10,834 nt of DNA, from NCBI GenBank assembly GCA_003165615.1, contig PLWR01000083.1, positions 1-10,834 of the forward strand, written 5' to 3'. Made by a program: the position numbers and the translations under genes. This document shows, piece after piece, positions 5,133 through 10,834 of this stretch. This DNA is from Acidobacteriota bacterium. GTDB lineage: Bacteria > Acidobacteriota > Terriglobia > UBA7540. The first letter of the stretch is position 1, and every line of letters starts with the position of its first letter. The notes under the pieces were generated by a model. That model worked only from the letters and a program-made list of their open reading frames with translations, had not been told where the DNA came from and did not search any database.

Positions 5133-6071
5133 TTAGGGCGCGACACGGCTCATATAGAAATCGATGAAGCTCGCCGGATTAGTTTCGAGCGCGACGGTGG
5201 CATTCGCCGGCTTTCCCTTTACGGATCGCGTCATGCCCTGGGCGTTGATCTCTATCGCCAGCGGCCGGCTCTGGCAAAGCGCGGGATTGATAAGCAGCGC
5301 CACCGCCATGGGATCATGCAGGGTAGGAGTGGGCTGGTTCCAAAGGGCAAAGAGAGCGCGCAGCGCATCAGCCATCGGCGTGTGGAGCGCAAACAAACGC
5401 TGGCGGTGAGGCTCGTCGAGCTGAAGTCTGGCCGTCACATCAAGCGGCGCCATCAGGATGGGGATGCCGGACGTAAACACCGTTTGGGCCGCAGCCGCGT
5501 CGGCGGCGATATTATACTCTGCGGTGGGCCCGGAACCAGGGTAGTACCCCCGCGCGATTGACCCGCCCATCAACGCAATCCGTTTAATTTTCTTTGACGC
5601 TGTCGGATCCTGCTTTAGTAATGCGGCAACATTGGTCAGTGGTCCGATGGCAACCACGGTAATTTCTCCGGGCTCGCGGTCAATCTCCGCTTTGAGCAAA
5701 TCCACGGCCTTTTCCGAAAGCAGCGAAGGGCTGGTGAAGCCATCAGCCCAGCGGGTCTGCTCGGTCGAAAGCTTCCCGCCGGGTTCGCCTGCCGCCACGG
5801 GCACCTCCCGGCGCCCCGCTTCCCAAAGCATCCTCGCCGCCAACCGCGCACGGGCTTGCGTGTCGCCGGTTACGGTTGTAACGGCTCGAAGGTCCAGTTC
5901 CGGGCTCGCGAGGACCAGGGCAAGGGCAAAAGCGTCATCAATATCGCCACCAATGTCCGTGTCGAGCACGATGGGAATGGGCCGAGGCGTTTCGCGGGCG
6001 CTGAGACACGCGGCTGCGAACAGCAGTGTGGCAAGTGGCAGTAGTGCAAATTTCGATTTAGGTATCATCAT
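5133..6071 (-). CDS. Exported inosine/uridine-preferring-type nucleoside hydrolase
   Basis: The enzyme hydrolyses the N-glycosidic bond of ribonucleosides to free base and ribose. From ATG 6071 it has 312 residues. An N-terminal signal (K5, K7, then hydrophobic 8-21, AAACLSARE) directs export. C22 may be a lipoprotein cysteine, but the AAAC context is a poor lipobox, so ordinary signal-peptidase cleavage is equally likely. The Ca2+/ribose cluster is DTDIGGDIDDAFAL (37-50), the common DTDxGxDDA motif with a two-residue expansion. Further family marks are ITVVAIGPLTNVA (137-149), ALMGGS (166-171), EYN (185-187), APLDVT (208-213) and the catalytic-site LHDPMA (251-256). A frame extension to GTG 6116 would start inside a palindromic repeat and is rejected. 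It is last in the transporter-ribokinase-hydrolase set. Base specificity is undetermined. Confidence 0.92.
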   Translation of the reverse strand: MMIPKSKFALLPLATLLFAAACLSARETPRPIPIVLDTDIGGDIDDAFALALVLASPELDLRAVTTVTGDTQARARLAARMLWEAGRREVPVAAGEPGGKLSTEQTRWADGFTSPSLLSEKAVDLLKAEIDREPGEITVVAIGPLTNVAALLKQDPTASKKIKRIALMGGSIARGYYPGSGPTAEYNIAADAAAAQTVFTSGIPILMAPLDVTARLQLDEPHRQRLFALHTPMADALRALFALWNQPTPTLHDPMAVALLINPALCQSRPLAIEINAQGMTRSVKGKPANATVALETNPASFIDFYMSRVAP

Positions 6072-6090
6072 AGTCACCAAGGGGCGCTGA

Positions 6091-6176
6091 TGTAGCGCTG
6101 ACCTTGAGGTCAGCACTCACACACCGGCCTAGTGGCCGGTGTTACACAAGGTGCCGACCTCAAGGTCAGCGCTACA
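6091..6176. repeat. BIME-like palindromic element with 21-bp inverted ends, between ribokinase and nucleoside hydrolase genes
   Basis: The outer arms 6091-6111 and 6156-6176 are perfect 21-bp inverted repeats starting TGTAGCGCTGACC. The left arm folds by itself as GCTGACCT, TG, AGGTCAGC (6097-6114). The right arm contains GACCT, CA, AGGTC (6156-6167). Between them sits a third hairpin, ACACCGGCC (6121-6129), loop TAGT, GGCCGGTGT (6134-6142). GTAG (6092-6095) and CTAC (6172-6175) form the feet. It fills the gap between the ribokinase stop (6188) and the hydrolase start (6071). In RNA it would be a large stable structure able to block 3' exonucleases or attenuate read-through. Confidence 0.85.
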
Positions 6177-6187
6177 CGTACGGTGGA

Positions 6188-7126
6188 TCAGCCATTTTTC
6201 TGGCGTCTGAGGAAACTGGTCACGGCACGTGCCGTGGGCATCGCCGGTTGTGCCCCCATGCGTGTGACGGATAAGGCCCCAACTGCGGCGCCAAAGCGCA
6301 CGGCCTCCTCCAGGGTCTTTCCCTGCATCAAAGCTACAGCCAACCCGCCGTTGAAGGCATCCCCAGCGGCCGTGGAATCGACCACTTTTACCTTGAAAGC
6401 GGGCACCATTTTTCCTGGCTCGTTCGCCCCAGCTACGTAAGTGCCGTTGCTCCCCATCTTAATAATCACGTTGGCGGCACCCTGGCTTTGCAGGGTTTGG
6501 GCGAACTCGGCAACGGAGTTGAGATTCAGGTCGCGGCCGTGGATGTCACACAGCGTGCAAGTCTCGCTCTCATTGGGAGTCAGGTAAGTCACTTGACGCA
6601 GCATCTTGCGGGGGATTTGGCGCGCCGGGGCCGGGTCCAACATCAAGGGGACCTGAATACGATGCGCGGCGGCACAGAGATACTCTACCGTTTCCATGGG
6701 AATTTCCAGTTGCGCGAGAATCATCCCTGCGGATCGCAGCGGCGACAGGGCTTTTTCCAAATCTCGTGGCAGCAGCCTGCCATTCGCCCCCGGAACCACC
6801 GTGATACTATTTTGTCCTTTCCGGTCAAGGGAGATGAGCGCCACGCCAGACGCCGTGCCTTTCGCCGTGGCCACCGCGCGCACATTCACTCCCGCCGCCC
6901 GCAGGCCATTCCGCAAGCGGCTTCCAAACTCATCGTCTCCCACCTTCGCCACCATGCTCACACGGTATCCAAGCCGCGCTACGGCAACGGCTTGATTAGC
7001 GCCCTTGCCACCCTGGAACATTTGAAAATTGCTGCCCGCCACGGTCTCGCCGGGCACCGGAATTCGCTCCGCAGTGCAGACGAGGTCGAGGTTAACGCTT
7101 CCCACAACAACGATTGGTTTAGGCAT
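6188..7126 (-). CDS. rbsK: Ribokinase (PfkB family)
   Basis: Ribokinase phosphorylates D-ribose with ATP to ribose-5-phosphate in the cytoplasm. The 312-residue length is normal for the family. GSVNLDL (9-15) and the first PfkB signature GGKGANQAVA (39-48) form the sugar site. LTPNESE (182-188) and KMGSNGTYV (223-231) are typical nucleotide-domain segments. VVDSTAAGDAFNGG (248-261) is the second signature, with the anion hole GAGD-type loop and catalytic base D256. The C-terminal GAQPAMPT (291-298) is characteristic of ribokinases rather than fructokinases or adenosine kinases. ATG 7126 lies nine bases after the transporter stop, and its Shine-Dalgarno (AAGG) overlaps that stop codon, so translation is probably coupled. 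The product of the neighbouring hydrolase, ribose, is the expected substrate. Confidence 0.94.
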   Translation of the reverse strand: MPKPIVVVGSVNLDLVCTAERIPVPGETVAGSNFQMFQGGKGANQAVAVARLGYRVSMVAKVGDDEFGSRLRNGLRAAGVNVRAVATAKGTASGVALISLDRKGQNSITVVPGANGRLLPRDLEKALSPLRSAGMILAQLEIPMETVEYLCAAAHRIQVPLMLDPAPARQIPRKMLRQVTYLTPNESETCTLCDIHGRDLNLNSVAEFAQTLQSQGAANVIIKMGSNGTYVAGANEPGKMVPAFKVKVVDSTAAGDAFNGGLAVALMQGKTLEEAVRFGAAVGALSVTRMGAQPAMPTARAVTSFLRRQKNG

Positions 7127-7135
7127 CTGAATACC

Positions 7136-8128
7136 TTACCATTTAACGATAGGCGCCACGGCAATGCAACTAAGCCCCAGGATAAAAAACAGGAACATCA
7201 GAGCCACCAGCCGGCGGACCAGCGGCGGCGCCCCGGCAAATTCCTTCCAAACGAAAACACCCCAGATGGCTGAGACCATGGTGGCTCCCTGCCCAAGAGC
7301 GTAGGCCGCGGCCGGGCCTACCATTTGTGCATACGAAGCGGCAAAGTTGGAAATCGTCCCCACGCCCCAGATGGCGCCGCCCAGGATTCCCCAGAGGTGT
7401 AACACACTCTTGCCATGAAAGTAATCGCCCATCCCCACCGGCGGGCCGGAGATCGGCTTGCGCATGAAAAGGAAATTGAGTGGAATGGAACAAGCGAGCA
7501 CCCCGATGGCGAAAACAAAAGCCACGGTGTAAGGTCCCAGATGGTTCGCGCCGGTGGTGGCCTTGGCGACGAAGGGATAGAATAACCCCATGCCCACGCC
7601 CGCCAGCAGGCTGATCACGATGCCCCTGGTGCTGATCGTCAGGTCCTTGACAAGCTTGCGATAAGCCAAGGCGTCCAGAACAATGGCCACACACACCAAA
7701 AAGATGCCGCCGAACAGCAGCAGAGGATTTCCCTTCGGCGTGATGATGTAGTTCAACACCGAACCAATCACCAGCGCGAGGCCAATGCCGATGGGGAAGG
7801 CCACGGCCAGTCCGGCGATGGCGATGGCCGCTACCAGAAGGATGTTCGCGAGGTTAAAGACCACTCCTCCCAGAATCGCCAGCAACAAGTGGTGGCCATC
7901 GGCCGCACGCAGGTTCGCCAGGAAGCTGTCTGGGCTCGTCGGGTCGGTGCGGCCCAGCGTGAAGCCCATCAATAAAGAAACCAGCAGAATTCCCCAGACG
8001 TAATCCCAATAAAACAACTCGAAGCGCCAGCCCTTGCAGAGCTTCTGCGTATTGGCCCAGCTTCCCCAGCAGATCATCGTCAGGATCATCATCAGCAGCG
8101 CCAGGGGGTAAAGTGTTGGTATGAACAT
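7136..8128 (-). CDS. Ten-TM permease of the GRP / ureide-permease-like group (drug/metabolite transporter superfamily)
   Basis: From ATG 8128 the protein has 330 residues and about ten hydrophobic membrane segments, near 5-24, 40-58, 81-104, 105-128, 135-155, 168-188, 199-222, 243-265, 270-294 and 304-326. The N-terminal signature MICWGSWANTQK followed by WRFELFYWDY is characteristic of glucose/ribose-porter and ureide-permease-like proteins of the DMT superfamily. These carry sugars (RbsU/GlcU type) or bases and ureides (plant UPS type). With ribokinase 9 bases downstream and a nucleoside hydrolase after that, ribose or a nucleobase is the likely cargo; sequence alone does not decide. A TTG at 8158 would add ten charged residues before TM1 and is less likely. 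An AGAGA/AAGG Shine-Dalgarno-like stretch precedes ATG 8128. First gene of the set. Confidence 0.85.
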   Translation of the reverse strand: MFIPTLYPLALLMMILTMICWGSWANTQKLCKGWRFELFYWDYVWGILLVSLLMGFTLGRTDPTSPDSFLANLRAADGHHLLLAILGGVVFNLANILLVAAIAIAGLAVAFPIGIGLALVIGSVLNYIITPKGNPLLLFGGIFLVCVAIVLDALAYRKLVKDLTISTRGIVISLLAGVGMGLFYPFVAKATTGANHLGPYTVAFVFAIGVLACSIPLNFLFMRKPISGPPVGMGDYFHGKSVLHLWGILGGAIWGVGTISNFAASYAQMVGPAAAYALGQGATMVSAIWGVFVWKEFAGAPPLVRRLVALMFLFFILGLSCIAVAPIVKW

Positions 8129-8158
8129 GGCCTTGGATCTCTTTTCAAAGATTCTCAA

Positions 8159-8186
8159 ATAATATAAAACGTTATCGTGGCCTCAA
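8159..8186 (-). promoter_or_regulatory. Candidate sigma70-type promoter of the transporter-ribokinase-hydrolase set
   Basis: On the minus strand TTGAGG (8186-8181) and TATTAT (8164-8159) are separated by 16 bases, matching the -35 and -10 consensus at 4/6 and 5/6 positions. Transcription would begin about 24 bases before ATG 8128. An AACGTT core (8168-8173), the centre of many LacI-family operators, lies in the spacer, but its flanks are only weakly symmetric. No regulator gene is present in the window. Confidence 0.4.
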
Positions 8187-8688
8187 AATGCTGTTTCCCC
8201 GGAAGCCACGGTTCTGTCCGGCGCTATCCCGAAGGAAGATGCTTACCCGATAAGCTTCCGGCGGGAGATCAAGCGTTTTGGTCACAAGAAGGACCTCGCG
8301 GGGATCAGCGGGTTGAAGGGCTTCCTGTTTGATCACTTCTCCCTTTGGGCCACGCGAGATGGTGCCCGGGCCATCGCTCCACGACTCCACGGATGCACCG
8401 TCAGGGTATTCCTAGCCTGGAAAAATACTTGATGTTTTCAATATAAGCAATATTCTTCTGGCCGTTCACCACGGCAAACCAGCCGCGGCTGGAATCCGCC
8501 GCGATCCGTCCTACCCGGTACAAGTAGTGAATTCGCAGCATGCGTCCACCGTCGATCACTTCATAGCTCGGGTGCCGCACGTCACCGTAGTAACTATAGT
8601 ACCCCTGCGGGTACTTACTGTGCGGGTTCAAGGGTGGGCCCAACAAACTAATAAACCGACGCCGGGAGACTTCCCATATTCTGCGCAT
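8172..8688 (-). pseudogene. Frameshifted gene of unknown function (DUF4380-like tail suspected)
   Basis: Two minus-strand frames abut. The first starts at ATG 8688 (MRRIWEVSRRRFISLLGPPL), runs through YYSYYGDVRHPSYEVIDGG and WFAVVNGQKNIAYIENIKYF, and stops at 8401. The second is open from 8411 (EYPDGASVESWSDGPG) through LVTKTLDLPPEAYRVSIFLR to a stop at 8172. Joining ...YFSRLG to EYPDGASVE... needs one indel near 8405-8415 and gives about 170 residues that read as a single domain. The 'EYPDGxSVExWxxGPG' block after a Trp-rich strand is reminiscent of DUF4380-type proteins; this is memory-based and tentative. The start has AGG with no spacing to the ATG, so the true N-terminus may also be missing. 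A sequencing error producing the frameshift is possible. Confidence 0.5.
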
Positions 8689-8724
8689 CCTTTTAGAAGT
8701 TTGGGCTATTCACTCGTTGGCCGC

Positions 8725-8958
8725 TCAGGTGGCTTTTAATGGCAAATAAATCAGTGGTCGTTCAGCAATGAAGTTACTCGCAGCCGTATGGGTTTGTTCA
8801 AGCCAGCGCACCTGGAAGGTAATTCCGATTCCGCTCGACGAATTTGTTAGGCTTGACAGGAATGAAGAATCCGTAAGTTGCAGATGCCACGTAGCCAACT
8901 TTTGCTCGCGCTGGATTACGACATTTAGAGAAAAACGTCCGTGGTCCGTTGTCAGTAG
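8725..8958 (-). pseudogene. Truncated coding fragment of unknown function, cut off by a heptamer array
   Basis: A minus-strand frame without any ATG runs from just after an in-frame TGA (8959-8961) to a TGA at 8725-8727, 77 codons. After a few residues encoded by the heptamer array it reads RFSLNVVIQREQKLATWHLQ, then LTDSSFLSSLTNSSSGIGIT and FQVRWLEQTHTAASNFIAER. The hydrophobic/polar alternation suggests beta strands of a protein C-terminus. The upstream stop and the loss of protein-like sequence coincide with the heptamers at 8937-8971, as if the array replaced the 5' part. It lies 37 bases before the frameshifted gene on the same strand. The family is not recognised, and a chance open frame remains possible. 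Confidence 0.3.
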
Positions 8959-8971
8959 TCAGTTGCCCATT
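8937..8971 (+). repeat. Heptamer array (GTCCGTT/GTCAGTT type), left copy
   Basis: Five 7-bp units lie in tandem: GTCCGTG, GTCCGTT, GTCAGTA, GTCAGTT, GCCCATT. The same unit occurs in the opposite orientation at 9173-9207. Confidence 0.75.
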
Positions 8972-9172
8972 GTTTCGATTGGGATTGGACAGCGGCGGGT
9001 AACAGTGCTTGGCCGCGCGCATAATTCGCCTTTTTCTGCTCCGGGCTACTCGCCACGGGTTTTGAAAGGGCGGAGTTAATTTGAATTTCCTGCCCTCTCA
9101 GCGAGGCGAGGGAAGAGGCCCCGCTTCTTACCTCACGCATAGCCGCCTTCGGCCACCCATCGGGCAACAATC

Positions 9173-9207
9173 AACTGGCCACGGACAACGGACAACGGAT
9201 AACGGAC
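9173..9207 (-). repeat. Heptamer array, right copy (inverted)
   Basis: On the plus strand the units are AACTGGC, CACGGAC, AACGGAC, AACGGAT, AACGGAC, so the minus strand reads GTCCGTT-type heptamers. The array ends 15 bases before the TATAAT of glnE, so any -35 element of that promoter would lie at or within the repeat. Confidence 0.75.
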
Positions 9208-9222
9208 TTTCCCAATACAAGC

Positions 9223-9228
9223 TATAAT
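9223..9228 (+). promoter_or_regulatory. Perfect -10 box (TATAAT) for a probably leaderless glnE mRNA
   Basis: TATAAT ends seven bases before the ATG at 9236, so the expected start point (about 7 bases past the box) coincides with the first base of the coding region. No Shine-Dalgarno exists between them; the spacer is TCTCCCCC-like. No convincing -35 is seen (TAACGG at 17-base spacing is poor), and there is no TGn extension. Confidence 0.5.
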
Positions 9229-9235
9229 CTCCCCC

Positions 9236-10834
9236 ATGCGACCGGAATTCGCGGCATTAGGATTTGAGGATCCCGGCAAAGCCGCCGGCAACCTGGAGCG
9301 CCTGGAGGAACAGTTGGCGCCCACGCTGCTGACGCCACTGGCTTCCCTGCTCTCCCAGTCGCCTGATCCCGACGGGGCGCTGAACCTTTTGGAGCGGTAT
9401 GCTTCCGGCGCGCAACCGCAGGTCCTGGGGGAGCTGGCGCGCTACCCCGCCGCCCTTTCCTACCTCATTGCTATTTTTGGCTACAGCGGATACCTGGCAG
9501 AGACTCTGCTTTCAGAACCGCAGTTGGTGGTGCAGTTCGCGCGCGACCGGAATTTCACCAAGCTGAAATCCAAAGAAGACCTGATGCAGGACTTCGCGCG
9601 GTTTTCCACCACCAATCCTGACCCGTGGCTGGCGGCTTTGCTGGCACACTTCAAGCGGAGGAACTACCTCCGCATCGTGCTGAAGGATGTGCTTCGCCTC
9701 TCGACGCTGGGGGAAACGACGTTGGAGCTTTCCACCCTCGCGGATGTGATTCTTGCCGATGCCTACCTGTTTTGTGACCGTGAGCTGGAAAAGCGTTATG
9801 GACAACCGCAATACCGCGACGCGCAGGGCCGCATTGTGCGTGCCGGGTTCAGCATTGTTTCTCTCGGCAAGCTGGGCGGAAACGAGCTGAACTACAATTC
9901 CGACATCGATCTGCTTTTCCTTTACTCCCACGATGGGGAGACGGCGGGGGGTAACGAGCGCGAATCGATTATTACCAACAAGGAATACTTTGTGCATGTG
10001 GCGCATGGCATCACCCGCACCATCACCCAGGCAACGACGCAGGGCGAAGTCTTCCGCGTGGATCTGCGGCTGCGCCCCGAGGGCGAGCAGGGCGACCTCG
10101 CGATTTCGTTGAATTCCGCCCGCGAGTATTACGAACACCGGGCGCGCGATTGGGAATTGCAGATGCTCATCAAGGCACGCCATTCCGCCGGCGATCCCAA
10201 GCTGACGCGCGACTTCCTGCGCGGCGTGGAGGAGTATGTTTACCGCTCGCCCGGGGATTTTGTGGCGGTGGAAAGCATTCTTCTTTCCCGCGAAAGGATT
10301 TCCAAAAAGCTGCGGGAAAGCCGCGGACAGGCGATTGACGTCAAGCGCCATCGGGGCGGAATTCGCGACATTGAGTTCCTGGTGCAATGCTTGCAACGCC
10401 TGCACGGCTTGCAGGATCACTGGGTGCGGTCGGGAGGAACCCTTTTCGCCCTGCGCAAACTCAACGACAAAGGGTGGCTTTCCAATCGCGATTACGCCGC
10501 GCTGACCTCGGCTTATGAATTCCTGCGCAAGGTGGAGCACCGGGTGCAGATGGATGCGGGCCAGCAAACGCACCGGCTTCCGGCGGACCCCGTGGCGCTT
10601 GATCGGGTGGGCCGCCGCACCGGGGTAGAGGCTGGCCTGGGCGAGAACCCGGGCGAAGTCCTGCTGCGCAAAGTTCGCGAAGCCTTTGCGGTGGTAGATG
10701 AAATATATCAGCACGTGATTCACCCCGGCGACACCGCAGTGCCGGGAACTGCTTTTGAGCTCAAGCCTGCTCCTACGCTGCTGCCGGATGCCGGGCGCCA
10801 GTCATTTGACTCGCTGCTGAGCTTCCTGGATGTT
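9236..10834 (+). CDS. glnE: Bifunctional glutamine synthetase adenylyltransferase / adenylyl-removing enzyme GlnE, N-terminal part (cut by window edge)
   Basis: GlnE attaches AMP to, and removes it from, glutamine synthetase in response to PII and glutamine, tuning ammonia assimilation in the cytoplasm. The 533 codons visible are open to the window edge and cover the N-terminal, deadenylylating half; full-length family members are about 900-1000 residues. The nucleotidyltransferase motif GKLGGNELNYNSDIDL (211-226) has its two metal-binding Asp residues D223 and D225, with the third at D276 in FRVDLRLRPEG. RDWELQMLIKAR (304-315) and GGIRDIEFLVQ (374-384) are further family blocks. The N-terminus, LERL then PDPDGALNLLERY, is the usual helical lead-in. 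The start at ATG 9236 is chosen because it is the first ATG before these blocks. There is no Shine-Dalgarno, and a TATAAT lies immediately upstream. The second catalytic domain is outside the window. Confidence 0.96.
   Translation, partial: MRPEFAALGFEDPGKAAGNLERLEEQLAPTLLTPLASLLSQSPDPDGALNLLERYASGAQPQVLGELARYPAALSYLIAIFGYSGYLAETLLSEPQLVVQFARDRNFTKLKSKEDLMQDFARFSTTNPDPWLAALLAHFKRRNYLRIVLKDVLRLSTLGETTLELSTLADVILADAYLFCDRELEKRYGQPQYRDAQGRIVRAGFSIVSLGKLGGNELNYNSDIDLLFLYSHDGETAGGNERESIITNKEYFVHVAHGITRTITQATTQGEVFRVDLRLRPEGEQGDLAISLNSAREYYEHRARDWELQMLIKARHSAGDPKLTRDFLRGVEEYVYRSPGDFVAVESILLSRERISKKLRESRGQAIDVKRHRGGIRDIEFLVQCLQRLHGLQDHWVRSGGTLFALRKLNDKGWLSNRDYAALTSAYEFLRKVEHRVQMDAGQQTHRLPADPVALDRVGRRTGVEAGLGENPGEVLLRKVREAFAVVDEIYQHVIHPGDTAVPGTAFELKPAPTLLPDAGRQSFDSLLSFLDV

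Larger units (their letters stand above)
8691..9235. other. Gene-free stretch between the decayed genes and glnE
   Basis: It contains a truncated minus-strand frame (8725-8958), two inverted heptamer arrays (8937-8971 and 9173-9207) and the glnE promoter. Nothing else is recognised between the arrays (8972-9172). Confidence 0.6.

Noticed and set aside
6072..6116. GTG 6116 start extending the nucleoside hydrolase
   Set aside because: It would start inside the palindromic repeat and put 15 residues before a normal signal peptide; ATG 6071 fits the signal better.
6488..7273. 261-codon plus-strand open frame
   Set aside because: It is antisense to ribokinase and crosses the ribokinase/transporter junction; His/Arg/Gln-rich shadow sequence.
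9512..10723. 403-codon minus-strand open frame
   Set aside because: It lies wholly antisense to glnE, whose motifs are unambiguous; long antisense frames are expected in GC-rich genes.

Overview
The window is GC-rich chromosomal DNA from a free-living bacterium. Gene content fits an Acidobacteriota-like heterotroph: a stand-alone Met8/CysG-N type siroheme enzyme, Der, GlnE, a GRP/ureide-permease-like transporter, an exported nucleoside hydrolase and a Tat-exported xylose-isomerase-like TIM-barrel protein. Intergenic DNA loaded with heptamer arrays and GTAG-footed palindromes points the same way. That assignment is inference from style and gene content; there is no rRNA or other phylogenetic marker here.

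Layout, left to right. (1) 1-140, minus: start of a UPF0175-family antitoxin-like gene running off the left edge. (2) 248-931, minus: precorrin-2 dehydrogenase/sirohydrochlorin ferrochelatase. (3) 1088-2569, plus: the double GTPase Der, whose inter-domain linker is partly encoded by a degenerate 8-bp tandem repeat. (4) 2570-3901: 1.3 kb without an intact gene. It holds a Sel1-repeat gene remnant (2625-2750) and a dense cluster of palindromic repeats, including two 143-bp direct copies of an element with inverted ends, then an AT-rich leader with a terminator-like hairpin. (5) 3902-4825, plus: Tat-targeted sugar phosphate isomerase/epimerase-like protein. (6) 5133-8128, minus: an operon-like set transcribed right to left, transporter then ribokinase then exported nucleoside hydrolase, with a palindromic repeat pair between the last two. 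A decayed coding fragment follows it at 4838-5065. (7) 8172-8958, minus: two decayed reading frames, one split by a frameshift and one cut off by a heptamer array. (8) 9236 to the right edge, plus: the N-terminal half of GlnE, the glutamine synthetase adenylyltransferase, with a TATAAT box placed so that the mRNA may be leaderless.

How the genes may work together: the nucleoside hydrolase carries an N-terminal signal and would split nucleosides outside the cytoplasm into base and ribose. The transporter would bring in a product, and the ribokinase would phosphorylate ribose to ribose-5-phosphate. This is a compact nucleoside/ribose scavenging route, inferred from co-orientation and families. 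Der, GlnE and the siroheme enzyme are housekeeping genes unrelated to it.

The most unusual content is the repeat biology: short heptamer and octamer arrays, one of them inside an essential gene, and several REP/BIME-like palindrome families that share a GTAG tetranucleotide foot. I see no CRISPR array, tRNA, rRNA, phage gene or transposase gene.
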